From Taxawa tesnikishii (nom. ined.) (lineage: Eukaryota > Ascomycota > Dothideomycetes > Dothideales), in assembly GCA_030247885.1 (NCBI GenBank), contig JAPDRO010000006.1:372001-436000 (forward strand): a stretch of DNA of 64,000 nucleotides, in the 5' to 3' direction. The notes beneath the pieces were generated by a model. It did no database searches, was not told the DNA's origin, and saw nothing but the letters and a program-made list of their open reading frames with translations. Shown here one piece after another: positions 45,842-58,229 of this stretch. The position numbers were made by a program, and so were the translations under genes. Each line of letters starts with the position of its first letter. Position 1 is the stretch's first letter.

Positions 45842-48298
45842 TCAGGGTTGAGTGGGCTCTTCAGGCGCCGCTGGCACCGGGTCTGCTGCAGCGGCGACGG
45901 CGGCGGCAGAAGGTACTGCTGGAGGTGCCGGAGGCGTAGCAGGCTCAGTCTCGCTGACAAGCGTAGGTGCAACACGGCGCCTCTTTTCCTTGGGACCCTC
46001 CTCGGTCGTCTCACCTTCTCTCTTCGTCCCTGTGAACGAGAGGGGAGCGTTCTGGGAAGGCGTTGCTGCCAAAGTCGCAGTGTAGCCTGGTGTCTGCGGA
46101 GGAGTGAACATAGGCATGCCGCCGAGTGTACCTCCCGTCGGATTCGCTGCGGTCAAACTAGGCACGCTACTTATTTGGGGTGTCTGGCTGTTCAACCCGT
46201 TCGTGTCTTGAGTGGCAATGGATGAGGCTGACATCGACCGTGCGGGGCTTGCTGGCCGATTGACTGTGAATGGCGACGGTGATGGCGCGTGGCCCTGAGA
46301 AGACTGCTGACGAGGGAGGGATGGCATGTTGGGCTGAGTAGGTGTCTGGGTAGGTGTGCATGTGACGGAAGCAGCAGCAGCCGTGTTGATGTGGGTCGGT
46401 ACGTGCTTGGGCTGCGCAGGCTGATGGTAAACCGTCCCAAGCTCACCGGTACCGAAGGTCAGACATGAACAGAAGCCGTCAGAAGATGTGATCAAAAGCG
46501 TTTGGCCGTCATTGGACCTGGCAATCGTATCAGTGGTCAGGTCGGTGATGTACTGCGGGCATGAACTTACCATGTCAGGTCCGTGAATGTGGCAAAATGC
46601 AGATTACTGACCACGCACAACGGCTTCTGCTGCTGTGTGTCATACACATACACGGCGTCTTGCGTTGCTACAGCATACACTATTCGGTAAGGCAGGTCAA
46701 AGACCGGTAGTGGACCTGCTGGAGGTGCTGGTGTCATAGGGCTCGCTTCTGTCTCTGCTGGCCTTGGCGATGCTGCAGCTGCCGTGCTCGGTGCTGGAGA
46801 GGGCGCGCTTGTCAGGGGCGGTGGGTCCATTGATGTATGAGAAGTAGTGGGCCTTGTGGGCATTGCTGGTTCAGGAAGCGGTGCAAGGTCGTCATCCGTC
46901 CGGGTATCAATTGCAATCTCTTTAGTATCTGTATTCGCGAGACGGAGGTTGTAGAGGACCGGTGAGCATTTAACAGCCAGAGAAGGCTTCTTGTGGCCGG
47001 GCAGTTTCGCCACTGGCGGTTTGTTCAGCCCGGCTCTCGTATATACAAAAGTCATGTTTACAACATCATCCCCTGTTTTCGTAGGATCGGATGTCGAGTG
47101 ACTGATTTCCTTGTGTTGTCCAGCAGGCGTAAACAGCAAGCTTCCATCCGGAGAGAAGCTCAAGCGTCGAAAGAACGATGTAAAGGTTTCATTCGCATAC
47201 ATGCTGGTGTTCTTCGTCAGGGGTGACTCAGACCACCGCCAATGCCTGGGGACGCTGCCGGCATGACTGCCGGCAAGGGAATAGATGGACTTGGTGATAC
47301 CGACCGCCGCGAACTGAATGACGATCGGCGGCTGTGTGATGTCGGTGGTGGGTTCATGGGGATTGCCAATGACTGCGGAGTACCCGGGGTTGAAGGGATG
47401 GGAGATCCAATAGTTTGAGGAGCGGTCTCACTAACGAAGGATGCTCGGCCCCGGAACTCAGGTGGTGCCGGACTGCTAGACGAGATTCTCCTTGAAGGCA
47501 TATCCATCTTCGCGACTTTGTTGTGCTGTGATAGGGTGAACTGCCCATCCTTGGTCTTCAGGGTGTATATGTGTACTGAGCGGTCTGAGGACTGGGTGGC
47601 TATGTATTCGTTGAGTGGATCCCACGCGACACCCTGGACGTAATGGTTGTGTTCAGCAATCTGGCGTACCATCTGACCTGGAACGTCTCTCAGCGATAGT
47701 CTCCTTGCCCACGGGGATCTTCCATACCATTCGAGGAGTTGTATATCCTTGCAACGTTGTCCATGCTGCCAGTGATGAAGAACGCCCCGTCCGGGGACCA
47801 CGCCATATCGTATATCTCCGCTCCTGTTTGAGACCGGCACATGTGTTTGACTCGCCAGGTCTCTCTGTCGTCTAATCCGTCTTCTCCAAAGTTCGCGTGC
47901 AGGGACTGGTTTTCTGAGGGTACCCATAACAGGACATTACCATCGTCCCCAGCCGAGCCCAGGAGCTCTCCTATAACGAATTAGACTGACATGATGCATT
48001 AGGATGTTGTCCTTGCAATACCTCGTGGGCACCACCTAACGACATTGACGGCTTGTGTATGTTTGACCAGGGTGGAAAGGTAGGACACCCGTCTGTCCTC
48101 ACCGGAACCTTCGATCTTCCAGAGCTGTGTCTCCTTGTCAGCTCTATTCTCAAGCGACCACAAGAGATCACCACCTACTCGAACATTGTTGTCTCCTCCA
48201 GCAGTAGCCAGACGACTCTTGCCGTGCGGTTCGAAATGTGCGGAATAGATGGGAGCATTGTCGTTGTGCCATGACACCAAGAGGGGCGCAGCCTTCAT
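45842..48298 (-). CDS. CAC2: Chromatin assembly factor 1 subunit Cac2 (p60/CHAF1B)
   Basis: The WD40 subunit of CAF-1, which deposits H3-H4 behind the replication fork. Five exons: 48298-48179, 48124-48022, 47970-47728, 47677-46571 and 46517-45842; introns 50-54 nt. Splicing gives the family start (MKAAPLLVSWHNDNAPIYSA) and blades LATAGGDNNVRLWKIEG, LLGSAGDDGNVLLWVPSENQ, DMAWSPDGAFFITGSMDN, AEHNHYVQGVAWDPLNEYIA and TQSSDRSVHIYTLK. The later part has FRRLSFSPDGSLLFTPAGQH and VVYAVATQDAVYVYD-like blades, then a Pro/Thr-rich tail with KEKRRRVAP. One base is missing near 47233-47234 (PGIGGG then SESPLTKNTSMYANETF). Corrected length is 749 aa. The 54-nt first intron has no in-frame stop. Confidence 0.95.
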
Positions 48299-49330
48299 CT
48301 TGAGGGCTGTGCTGGCTCGGAGCCGCAATCTGAATGGTGTTTTATCGTAAAAGGGTGCAGAGCAAGAAGGAGAGCTCGCTATGTCGTGATTCGGTTTCGA
48401 AGAGGGTGGAGTCAGGTGAGGGTTCAAGACGACCGTGTGCGGAGTTGGCTGAGAGACTGGGGTGTTGGAAGTGCTCGCATACGGCGCGTCTCTTCGGATC
48501 AAGCCCGTCTGAGGATGCTGATCGTGCAAGGCTCACAACACGCAAGCGATCGTGCAATCGTCCGCGGAACAAGCAACGAGCAGCCGAGTTTAACACAATC
48601 TCACTTCCTAAACAAATAGCGGCTGTTCGTTGACCGTTGTTGGCTACCTCTATCTGCCTTCCTCTTGATCAAAGCGCGTATTCCCCGCGTCCACTAAATC
48701 AACGCGAAACTGATTAAGGCCGGCCCGCCTGAAAATGATGAATTCCGCACTCCCGTTCGATAGCCTTCGTAGCCGGACGATTGCCTGTTGCAAGGCAACA
48801 ACGATATCACAAGGCTACTGGAGTCAACTACGGATCTAGAATTCGTAGTCGCTTGATTGCCCTTCATGCCAGAGGTGCTCCTAGAATCCTACGGGAATCA
48901 ATGATAAAGCAAACCAAAGACTGCACACAAAGATGGCTTCGACTTGCAACAGTACTTACATTCATCATAAATGCTACCGTCAAGACTTTCCCGTTATGGT
49001 TATCACATCTGACTAAACGGAAAATGCACCAGGACCGACCTGGGCGAATTACTGTGCATAGTAATATAAACAATCCGTCGAAAGGAAGGCGGGCGACGTG
49101 TTGAACAGCAACCTCGTTTCCTCCGCTCCGGATGGCTACGGTAACGTAACGCCAGTGATTCCTGGTTCCGCTCGTTCCGACCAGTCTCGAAGACTCACTC
49201 AATTCCGCTCTCGACCTTTCAACGAACCGCCTGGATGATGTGCTCTCAGCAATGCATGAAAGTCTGTCCCAACCATGCAACAGGTGAGAAAACTACTACA
49301 GGTTGCCTTCAGTGATGACCTATACCACAG
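48299..49330. other. Intergenic, about 1 kb
   Basis: Upstream of CAC2. No frame with recognisable content, no repeat beyond low-complexity scraps. Confidence 0.4.
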
Positions 49331-49567
49331 CTATGTCGTCGTCTCGTCGCTTCTCCTCCGATTCATCTTCCCACTCATGGCGATCCCAGCTACTGCTGCA
49401 GCTAGCGTCGTGCCCTTGAAGATGGTCTCATACTGCTCCCATTTGATTGACTGAGCGTAGGGTTGCCTAGAGACGCGCAGGAAAGCTGCTCCCGTCACTC
49501 CAACATAAAGACCAGCCAGAAGATAAAGTCGGTAAGTGGAAAGAACTGATGCAGTGTCATTGTTCAT
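49331..49567 (-). CDS. Small two-span membrane protein, unknown
   Basis: An uninterrupted 78-aa frame beginning MNNDTASVLSTYRLYLLAGL. Two hydrophobic segments (YLLAGLYVGVTGAAFL and TTLAAAVAGIAM) flank a charged loop (RVSRQPYAQSIKWEQYETI), and the tail is basic (SGKMNRRRSDETTT). The size and hairpin topology resemble small mitochondrial inner-membrane proteins, but I recognise no family. The start is followed directly by the membrane segment, with no cleavable leader. The composition is far from that of random frames nearby, which supports a real gene. Confidence 0.55.
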   Translation of the reverse strand: MNNDTASVLSTYRLYLLAGLYVGVTGAAFLRVSRQPYAQSIKWEQYETIFKGTTLAAAVAGIAMSGKMNRRRSDETTT

Positions 49568-50030
49568 GCTGGTTGTCCTGAGTTTTGAGATTGTGCTTGG
49601 CGGCAGAAGTGGACGAATCTGTTGCCTCTACGGCCCTGGCGAGGCGATGGAACAATCAAGAGTCAAAGGCGTAAGGCCGAGCGAAACGGCGGTCATGGAT
49701 CGCCGAACCAGCCAATCAGAGGCATTGATCGGTACCAACTGAATCGCCGATGCAACCGATCAATCAATTGGCAACATGTCCAACGCAAAACAAAAGCGGC
49801 GTGAGCGGCCTGAGAGACCTAAGAGTATTTCCTTGGTCGTACAAAGGTGTTTGTTCATTCTTCTATCTGTCGTAAAAGCCCGCCATCGGATACATTTTTT
49901 AACCCATCATTACAATCCCCAATCATGCAATATCATTATTCGGCATCAAGTTCGTGACCTTCACACATCATTACCCCATCCACGCATCCCTGTCAACAGT
50001 TCCCTGACTTCTGCGAAGCAATCGAGGTTC
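49568..50030. other. Intergenic, 463 bases
   Basis: Promoter side of the 78-aa gene and 3' side of the secreted-protein gene; nothing further seen. Confidence 0.4.
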
Positions 50031-50602
50031 TTATTTGGCAATGAGGGAAGTGATGGGAACCTCTACAGCCTCTGCAGTCGCGGTGGTGCCGGCTTCGTCG
50101 CTGGAGACCTCGAACGTCACGTTCGAGTTGCCGAAAGCAGTCACGACGTCGTATGGAGGTTGACCAACACTACCGAACACGTCAGCTATTGGTTCTCCAC
50201 CGGAAGTGCATCACATGTGGGCAGAACTTACGAAAGATCATGATAGCTCCTCTGAATGTAGAGCGCGTCGCCGGTGTACTTGAACCCGACAGTGTTGTTG
50301 TTGCACGGATAGTAGTTGTCAGGATCGATCGGGCTGCGGCCAGATCCAGGAGGCAAGTAGCGCGAGCACTCAGTCTCGAGCTCGATGCCGGTGTTGGTGT
50401 CGCAGAAGTGGAAGCTAAAGCTGCTCACACCTGACGGGCCCGGGTTAGCGGTGAATGCCCTGACGTTGGCAAGGTGCCAGGGAGTCTCTTCCACGAAGCG
50501 CTTGGCTAGGACTGGAGTGGGGTCGTTGGAGACTGGGGTTGGGGCTGCGGAGGCCAGAGAGACGAGGGTGGTGAGTGCGAGAGTCAGGAATTGCATTGCC
50601 AC
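50031..50602 (-). CDS. Small secreted protein, AA1-like candidate
   Basis: Two exons (50602-50232 and 50169-50031) around a 62-nt intron encode about 169 aa. MAMQFLTLALTTLVSLASAA is a clear signal peptide, followed by APTPVSNDPTP and a KR site that could be a propeptide cleavage. The mature part has three Cys (in SFHFCDTNTG, ELETECSRYL and YYPCNNNT), a start WHLANVRAF typical of the AA1-like beta-barrel family and a hydrophilic C-terminus. AA1-like proteins are secreted by many Dothideomycetes, often abundantly; some act at host surfaces. Assignment is by resemblance only, and the odd number of Cys means one stays unpaired or the protein dimerises. No neighbour suggests a cluster. Confidence 0.65.
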
Positions 50603-52420
50603 GGTTGGTGTTTGAGATTGCTCTTAGGTGTCTGGAATAGTAGGAACTAGGTGAAGGTTTGCGGAATGTGTAGGAGACGGGTCGTATGAGATCCGGAGAT
50701 TGTGTAGGTGGATGTAGATGTGGATGGAAGCGGGACGAATACGGAAGGGGAGATGGGAAGAAGTTATATATACCTACCTCGTGCGCGAAAGTTGAGTTAG
50801 TTCTTGCAGTACCTTACAGGCAAACAAACCCTACTGCATTGCAGGCTGTAACTGCTCAGCATGGACGTTCGCATGCACTGTTCAGCAGCGAAGAAACTGC
50901 GGGGCGATCGATAGCGCAAGTGGCAGTGGTGCCAAGCAAACCCCTGAAAATAGCAGCAACATCGTCATAGGATCGCCTCACCCCCTTCTCTGTCTGGTGT
51001 AAGCGGAACGTCGTTGCATCAAAACAGGATCGCCCAAGGCGGATGAGTTTCTACTCCAGCGCCAAGCGTGATGCGAGAAATACGACGGTTGCAGCGGCAG
51101 CGGGGACAAGCAACAAAGCGTGCCGGGGCACCGCGAAGGAAACTCAGTCAACCGTACCTCAGCCTAGCCGCTGTAAGGAGTGAGAGTATAAGCTACTGCA
51201 AGGTACCGTCACCAGACACGGTCATGCCTCCCGGCTTGGAGCGCGCAAAAAAGGCGGTGCAGCCCGGGATTACTCTCTGCCACTGCCAGGGAGACTGCCA
51301 GGGAGCGTGCCAGCGACGTTACTCTTGCACACTTGGCCTACTACGGGCAACAACCACCGTCATGCTTACACAATGGCAAGGGTTCGAATGCTCTGGAAGC
51401 TCTCACCACGAGAATGGGCTGCAGATTTGTGCTACATCGGATGCTGGAATCGCTGCTCGGCATGTAGCACCGGTCCGTACGACTCTGTGCGGCCCTCGTA
51501 CAGCGGTACATTACCATTGACACGGAGGCGGCGCGGTGCCGTGTCCTACTTCACATACCAAGAACGGCGGTGAACCTGACGAGGCCCATCAGAAACAGGA
51601 ACAGGTTCTACGCCCTTAGTTGCTAGCAACCTATCGGAATTTGGAGATGCTACCGACCATCAAAATGTCAAACATTTGGTAATCCGCAATCCACGTTCTT
51701 CACGCCGTGTTCTGGCACGACCTCTCTCGTGTTCTTCTGCTACCACCGTCATCGCCATCACGACAATACTGGCTCGATGAGCGAGACGTGTCTCAAGAAT
51801 TGTCAGCTGGCTTAAGTTTATACTACAACGCGAAGAGTCCATCCATATACGCGAACAACAACCCGTATACTACCTCCGGCACACCCCGAAGACATGGGTA
51901 TACCATCTGTCGACGCATTCTCGCCATAACAGCAGTGGGATCGCGCCACACGTGTACCACAGGCTATCAAGATCGTACAGTAATCGAACAAAGTCGCGGA
52001 GCAAGTGTCCGAACAAGGGTGATGCTTGATATCCTCAGCATCTGCGTGTCGCTCATACAACACACGAGTAACTTACACATGCTGTGGCTCGCAGAAAACG
52101 AGACATGGCTTATATCGTATGCTGACAATTCAACAAGTGTTGCAGGCATGTCTTTTCGCGAATGTACTTCTCGTGTTCGCATTTGATACGTCTACAATCT
52201 AGCAGTTCGAAGGGGATGGCTCAGACCATCCGCAACGCCGGGTTGTCTTTGTGGTATTGACGCGACCAAAGCAGCATCTTCGCAATCCATCGGTTACCGC
52301 GGTTGTATGCGCTGACAATATTGTGGGCGCCGCGCGTCCATAAGCCTGCGTCCCCGAAGCAGGGAAGAAGGTCGTGCTCTGGCCTAAGGTGGTGAGCTTG
52401 TCTCGAGCAACCGATCCGTC
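50603..52420. other. Intergenic, 1.8 kb
   Basis: Upstream of the secreted-protein gene and 3' of ILV1. Frames at 51068-51520 and 51707-52186 are not protein-like, and I see no splice-linked set. It is the second longest gene-free stretch after the 25-31 kb region. Confidence 0.4.
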
Positions 52421-54284
52421 TCAATCTCTCATGAACATTTTGTACACTTCGTTGTTCGTCTCTTCCACGTAACCATAGCCTAACTCCCTCAACCATTTGT
52501 TGAGACCCTCCTCCTGGTCCTTAGGGCACTGGATGCCCGCCAGAACCTTGCCCACGTCACCACCGTAATTCCTATAATGGAACAATGAGATGTTGAGGCC
52601 TGGTTGCAGCGTGGTCAGAAACTTGTACAGCGCGCCACCGCGCTCAGGGAACTCGAACGCAAACAAGCGCTCATCGGCTGCACTGCTGCGGCCACCGACC
52701 AAGTACCGAATGTGCGATTTGGCGAGCTCGTTGTCGGAGACGTCGGTTGCAGACATGCCCTCGTTTTTGAGACGGGCAATCAAGTCGCTGAGGTCACGCT
52801 GGCGCGTCATGGGACTCAACGACACACCGACGAGCACGTTGGCTTCAGATGCGGTGGCGTATCGGTACGCGAACTCGGTGACGTTCATAGGGTTGATGGT
52901 CTTGACGAGCGCGGCAAAAGCACCCGGCCGCTCGGGAATGGTGACGCTGAGGAGAGCCTCCTTCTTCTCACCGAGCGCGGCACGTTCGGCGACGAAGCGC
53001 AGCCGGTCAAAGTCCATGTTTGCGCCCGAGGCGATGGCCACGAGCTGGCGTTTGCTGTCCGGGGAAGGGTTCTGCGCGACATATTTCTTGAGTCCTGCGA
53101 GTGCGAGCGCACCGGCGGGTTCCAGAACCGAGCGCGTGTCGCCGAACACGTCCTTGATGGCCGCGCACGTCTCGTCAGTAGTCACTTGGACCACGTCGTC
53201 CACGACCTCGGTGCACAGCCGGAACGTTTCCTCGCCAACCGTCTTGACAGCCGCACCATCCGCGAACAACCCCACATCTTTCAGCACCACGCGCTTGCCC
53301 AGTTTGAGCGACTGAACCAGCGCATTCGCATCGTACGTCTCCACGCCTATGATCTTGACATGCGGTGCAATGCGCTTGATGTAGACACCGATGCCTGCAA
53401 TGAGACCACCACCTCCGACACAGCAGAAAATGGCTTCGAGCTTGCTCAAATCCGCCTGCCGCACTATCTCCATGCCGATCGTTCCCTGTCCTGCGATAAC
53501 GTATGGGTCGTCGAATGGCGGGATGTTGGTCAATCCGTGCTCTTCTGCAAGCTGTCCGCAATACGCTTTGGCCTCGTCGAAGTCGGCGCCGTGAAGGACC
53601 ACGTTACCTCCTAACCGAGACACGTTGGTGTGTTTGATGGCAGGCGTGCCTTTGGGCATGGTGATGGTCGCGGGAATCTTCAGTTTGCGAGCAGAGTAGG
53701 CCACGCCTTGGGCGTGGTTGCCTGTGATTGTTCAGCCTGCCGTCGCGTCTCAGCATTCATCTTATCTCCCTGCACGACGTATATCGCTGCTCCCATCTGG
53801 CCTTCTGACGCGTCTTCGTGTGGGATCCGTACCTGCAGAACATGCTACGACACCCTTCCACCTCTCCTTGTGTGTCAAATGTGCCATCTTGTTGTATGCT
53901 CCGCGCAGCTTGAAGCTGAATACGGGTTGAAGATCTTCTCTTTTGAGGTATACTTGGCTCTCCAGCCTATTGCTCAGGTTGACTGCATGTGTGAGTGGTG
54001 TTTCCTCGACAACATCGTAGACGCGAGAGGTAAGGATGAGGCGGAGGTACTGTGCCAATATCAGTGCCACAGTTCCCAAGCTGAGGCATTTTCTAGACGG
54101 CACATCTCACATCGGGGTAGCCACTGGGCAACAAGAAGTTCTCCGGTACTCCAGCAATAACAGTCTTCTCTCTGGGTGTTGCTGATGGCGGAGATGGATT
54201 GGCGGTATACTCGGTCAAGGACAAGCTATTGAGCTTTGGTGTGTGCGGTGTCTGGGTGCCATTGGACTGCTGCTCTTCCGCCAT
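52421..54284 (-). CDS. ILV1: Threonine dehydratase (deaminase), biosynthetic
   Basis: PLP enzyme turning threonine into 2-oxobutyrate, the first step of isoleucine synthesis, mitochondrial in fungi. The exons are 54284-54111, 54049-53833 and 53721-52421, with introns of 61 and 111 nt. Start [20 protein letters not shown]; an alternative ATG 39 bases upstream would add a Cys-rich head. [20 protein letters not shown] is conserved; the PLP lysine is in [11 protein letters not shown], the phosphate loop is GGGGLIAG, and [13 protein letters not shown] precedes it. Two C-terminal ACT-like regulatory domains (from about residue 380: [20 protein letters not shown] and [16 protein letters not shown]) indicate isoleucine feedback. 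563 aa, no frame break: a useful contrast to neighbours. Confidence 0.95.
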
Positions 54285-54595
54285 GTCTTCCGGACAGCAA
54301 TGCAAGCAACGGAACAGGTTCAATGGCTCTCGTGGCGCGTGGTCGCGAAGCAGTGACCGGTTAGAAGTGATTCACGTCGACAAATAAACTTTGGTGGGAT
54401 GATCCGATAGGGCTGATGGCGCGAAGCCAAACGGAAAGCTTGGGCTGGGCCGCCGACATCACGACTTTGCGGAGAACGATCGGGAATGCCTCTTCGCTGT
54501 CTCGTGCTATCAACTCGTCTCTCTTTATTTTTGCCGACATCTCGCTGTCCTGTTCTTTCTTGTCGCTAACACAAAGGAAGAGATAGACTCCCAAA
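54285..54595. promoter_or_regulatory. Shared divergent promoter, ILV1 / RCF1
   Basis: 311 bases between divergent start codons; no motif claimed. Confidence 0.35.
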
Positions 54596-55283
54596 ATGAA
54601 CAGCGCACCTCCGCCCTCGTCCTTCGACAACGATCTGTAAGAGCACTGATAAACCTTATCGTAGCTAAAGTGGCTAACGGAAAGCAGCGACTTTTACGAA
54701 GAGAGTCGATGGCAAAAGCTCCGCCGCCGTCTGATCGAAGAACCACTCATTCCTCTCGGCTGCGCATTAACATGCTGGGCTCTATACGAAGCGACCAAGT
54801 CGATGAGGTATGCTCACTTGCCCCGAACTTTGTCCCGCCAAATCACTTCCTAACTATCATTTGCAGGATTGGCGACAAGCACAAGACAAACCGCATGTTC
54901 CGACGACGTATCTACGCTCAAGGTTTCACTATTTTGGCCATGGTGGGAGGATCTGCGTACTGGGAGTCCGATCGCGCGAAGAGGAAGCAGTATGAGGGAT
55001 TGCTTGACGACAAGAAACGTCAGGAGAAGCGTGATGCTTGGATCAAGGAGCTTGAGGCGAGAGATGCGGAAGAAGAGGAGCTGCGGCGCATGAGGGACAG
55101 GATGATCAGAGGTCGGGGGCCGAAGAGAAGGGATTGACGGAGAGCCAGGCGGAGGCGGTTGAGGGAAGGATCAAGGACGGCAGGAGCGTGGTACAGAGCG
55201 TGTTGGAGAAGGGAGAGGGAAGAGGAGAGGGTCCAATAGTAAGAGCGGCACAACTGCTGTGGAGAGGGTCCCGGTCGACGTAA
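54596..55283 (+). CDS. RCF1: Respiratory supercomplex factor 1 (HIG1 domain)
   Basis: Inner-membrane protein that associates with cytochrome c oxidase and helps form III-IV supercomplexes. The exons are 54596-54636, 54688-54807 and 54867-55283. Splicing gives [52 protein letters not shown] and [20 protein letters not shown]: the two-helix HIG1 domain with the conserved RxxxxxxxGFT region. Then a charged helix ([20 protein letters not shown]). The G5 run at 55115-55119 lacks a base: with six, [20 protein letters not shown] continues to a stop at 55281-55283 and a total of 192 aa; as written it would end at 55137. The long C-terminal tail is normal for filamentous fungi. Confidence 0.9.
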
Positions 55284-56408
55284 GGTCGGTTGTCCTGCTG
55301 TCCAAAACCTAAATTGGCTTCTTGTACATTTTCTCTACTCCTACGAAATACCCGGGGGCGTTTTCTCTTCGTTATCAGCAGAAGCTACGACACATCTGTT
55401 CTTCTAGAGTGAGAGCATGTCAATTTCTCTCCCTCGGCCTATGGTTTGGACTGTTGACCGCCTCTGCTTGCAGCGACTGGTGCAGTAGTACCTGGACTCT
55501 TGGGAGCATAGTACAGATAACTATATACGAACTGCCCAGCTCATACAAGATCTTGCAACTTAGCAACGAACCCGGTCGATAGGGCTTCGTGGTAATTGAT
55601 GAGCACTCGTAGGGACTCAGTATAACTGTAACCAACTGTATACGCACATGGCACGTTGTTTATCGCGCCGCTCAATCAGTATAGTCTACGCAATCTATGT
55701 GACTCCGAATTGTATTCTTCGTGCCGTAGATGAAGCTTTGTCCTATCTCCCGGCTGTCACACCCGCCGCTAATCGCTGAATCGAGCTTCCCGATCCGTCT
55801 AGCGTTCTCTGTCGATTCCCTTGTCTATTTCGCACACGACCTCCGACCTTCCCTTATTCTTCTCTCCACTCTGCACATCGCCCCGCTGTGCCTTGCAGTA
55901 GCAAACGCTATCTGCTCATCTCCACCGCCATCCTATTGGCCACAGCTACCCTTATGCAATCTATCAGTGTCTGGGGAGAGCTTTCACACTTATCGCTTTC
56001 CGGCAGGAAGTAAACACCTTTGCATGGTTTTGGATGGCTGGTGGTTTTCTTTGTTTTCTAGCTTGCCGGGCCCCTTCGCATAGTTAGGTAGCGCGCAACA
56101 TTACGCGGGATTTCTCTTGCTTATCGGGCCCTTGGGCTGAGGTTGAGTGGATAGCCTTGCTGTCCTAAGGCATTGGCGTCTGCATACAATCTGCAGGTAG
56201 GTGAGGTGGTTGAGATATTAAAAACGCGCATTGTCCGCGTCAATGGCGCTGGCAAGGATCTTTAAGAGCTGTGTTTCCTAACTCAAAGGTTTCTTCCTCC
56301 TCGTTTCTCCATGTCTCCGCTAGGAGCCAGTCAGTCGTTGTTGACCTAAGCACCTCGTTCCCTCCGTCTGCTGTCCGTCTCTTTGTTGGGTTGGGAAGGA
56401 GGTTCAAG
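55284..56408. other. Intergenic, 1.1 kb
   Basis: 3' of RCF1 and promoter of the amidase gene, with CT-rich sequence just before the start. No other feature seen. Confidence 0.4.
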
Positions 56409-58229
56409 ATGCGCTTCGCTATCCTCTCTGCGCTTTGTGCGCTCACCAGCACCGTCACTGCGTTGACTGTGCCTCCATACACTCAAACAAGCAGTAAGTG
56501 CAGATCGAAGGCACATGGGCGAACTAGAGCTGATATGAGCGCAGTCAAGGGCAAGGACTTTCCTACCCTGATCGACGTCACTACGGAGGATCTCGTGGAT
56601 GGCCTCGAGAGTGGCTTGTTCACGAGCGTGGATCTCGTCAAGGTTGCTACTGTCCTTGTCACTCACTGACATTGCATAAACGCTAGCAGCGTTGATGTAC
56701 TGACTCTTGATCAGGCCTACACTCTGAGAATCCAGGAAGCCAACCGTACCCTGCACATGGTGACCGAGCTCAACCCTGACGCGGTGGCAATTGCCGCCCA
56801 ACTCGATGCCATGAGAGCCAACGGCACTGTTCTTGGTCCTCTCCACGGTATTCCTATCCTCATCAAGAACAACATCGCCACGAACGACAAGATGAACAAC
56901 ACTGGTAAGAGGGCGATACCGTCGCAATACAGGAGCTTGGAGGCTAACAGGATTATAGCTGGTTCCTTTTCTCTCCTTGGTGCCAAGGTCCCTCGCGACT
57001 CTACTATTGCTGCAAAGCTTCGCAAGGCTGGTGCAATTATCCTGGGAAAGACCAACCTTTCTCAATGGGCTAATTACCGCTCCAACAACTCCACCAACGG
57101 CTGGTCTGCGTACGGAGGCCAGACTTACGCTGCATACTACCCAAATCAGGATCCTTCTGGTAGTTCTAGTGGTAGCGGTGTCTCCTCTGCAATTGGACTG
57201 GCGCTCGCTTCTTTGGGTTCTGAGACGTCCGGATCCATCCTCTCTCCCTCCGACGTGAACAACTTGGTTGGTATCAAGCCTACTGTTGGTCTTACCAGCC
57301 GTTACCTCGTCATTCCTATCTCCGAGCACCAGGACACCGTCGGTCCCATGGCGCGCACTGTCAAGGATGCCGCATACCTGCTCCAAGCTATTGCCGGTGC
57401 AGACCGATACGACAACTACACCTCTGCCATTCCTAACAACGGATCCGTCCCAGACTATGTCGGCGCATGCAACTACTCTGCCTTCTCTGGCGCCCGTATC
57501 GGTGTAGCGCGCAACGTCCTCGATATCTGGGGGCCCTACGTTGACAAGCCCGTCATTGACGCCTTCAACGTCGCCATCTCGGAGATCGAGAAGGCTGGCG
57601 CAACCGTTGTCGATGCAAACTTCACCGCCTTCGAGCAGTACACGAACGACAACAACGAGACCCTCGTTCTTAACGCCGACTTCCTCGTCAATCTGGCAAG
57701 CTACCTGTCCGAGCTGACCTACAACCCTTACGGCATCGAGAATCTGGCCGAGGAGCTCAACTTCACACACTCCTTCCGCCAGGAGGACTGGCCGGACCGC
57801 GACACAGCCGTCTGGGAAAGCGCACTGACTCAAGGTTGGAACAACACCGACCCTAGATTCTGGCCTGCATACCAGGCTAATTTGTACTACGGCGGTGAGG
57901 GTGGTATCCTGGGTGCTCTGGAGCGCAACAACGTCGACGCAGTACTGCTGCCTACGCAACTCAGCCCTTCGATCCCTGCCCTTGTCGGCTCGCCCGTCGT
58001 TACCGTGCCCATGGGCTTTTACCCCGCCAACACGACAGTGGTGCAGAACCGCCGTGGGCTCGTTGAGACTGCCCCCGGCGTGCCTTTCGGCCTGTCCTTT
58101 ATGGGCAACAAGTTCGATGAGGCGACCCTGATCGGTTTCGCGTACGCATACGAGCAGCGCACCTTCCACAGGAACGACATCCAGCCGTACTTCTCGCCTA
58201 ACATCGAGTTGTCCGATGTCGTTGCCTGA
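56409..58229 (+). CDS. Secreted amidase (amidase-signature family)
   Basis: Hydrolyses amide bonds with a Ser-cisSer-Lys triad. MRFAILSALCALTSTVTALT is a signal peptide. Exons: 56409-56493, 56545-56642, 56715-56904 and 56959-58229. The triad is visible: Lys in GIPILIKNNIATND, the cis-Ser in the Gly/Ser-rich loop PSGSSSGSGVSSAIGLALAS, and the nucleophile in LGSETSGSILSPS. GKTNLSQWANYRSNNSTNGW and PGVPFGLSFMGNKFDEATL are typical of the fungal secreted branch. Eleven or more N-glycosylation sites (NNS, NYT, NFT, NET, NNT and so on) fit passage through the secretory route. 547 aa with no frame break. The 54-nt third intron is a multiple of three without stop. Substrate unknown. Confidence 0.9.

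Noticed and set aside
51380-51400. GGGTTCGAAT resembling a tRNA T-loop
   Set aside because: No pairing T-stem, no acceptor stem and no A/B box spacing.
56346-58169. 607-codon open frame on the minus strand
   Set aside because: It is the antisense shadow of the amidase gene, whose triad motifs and introns are clear on the plus strand.
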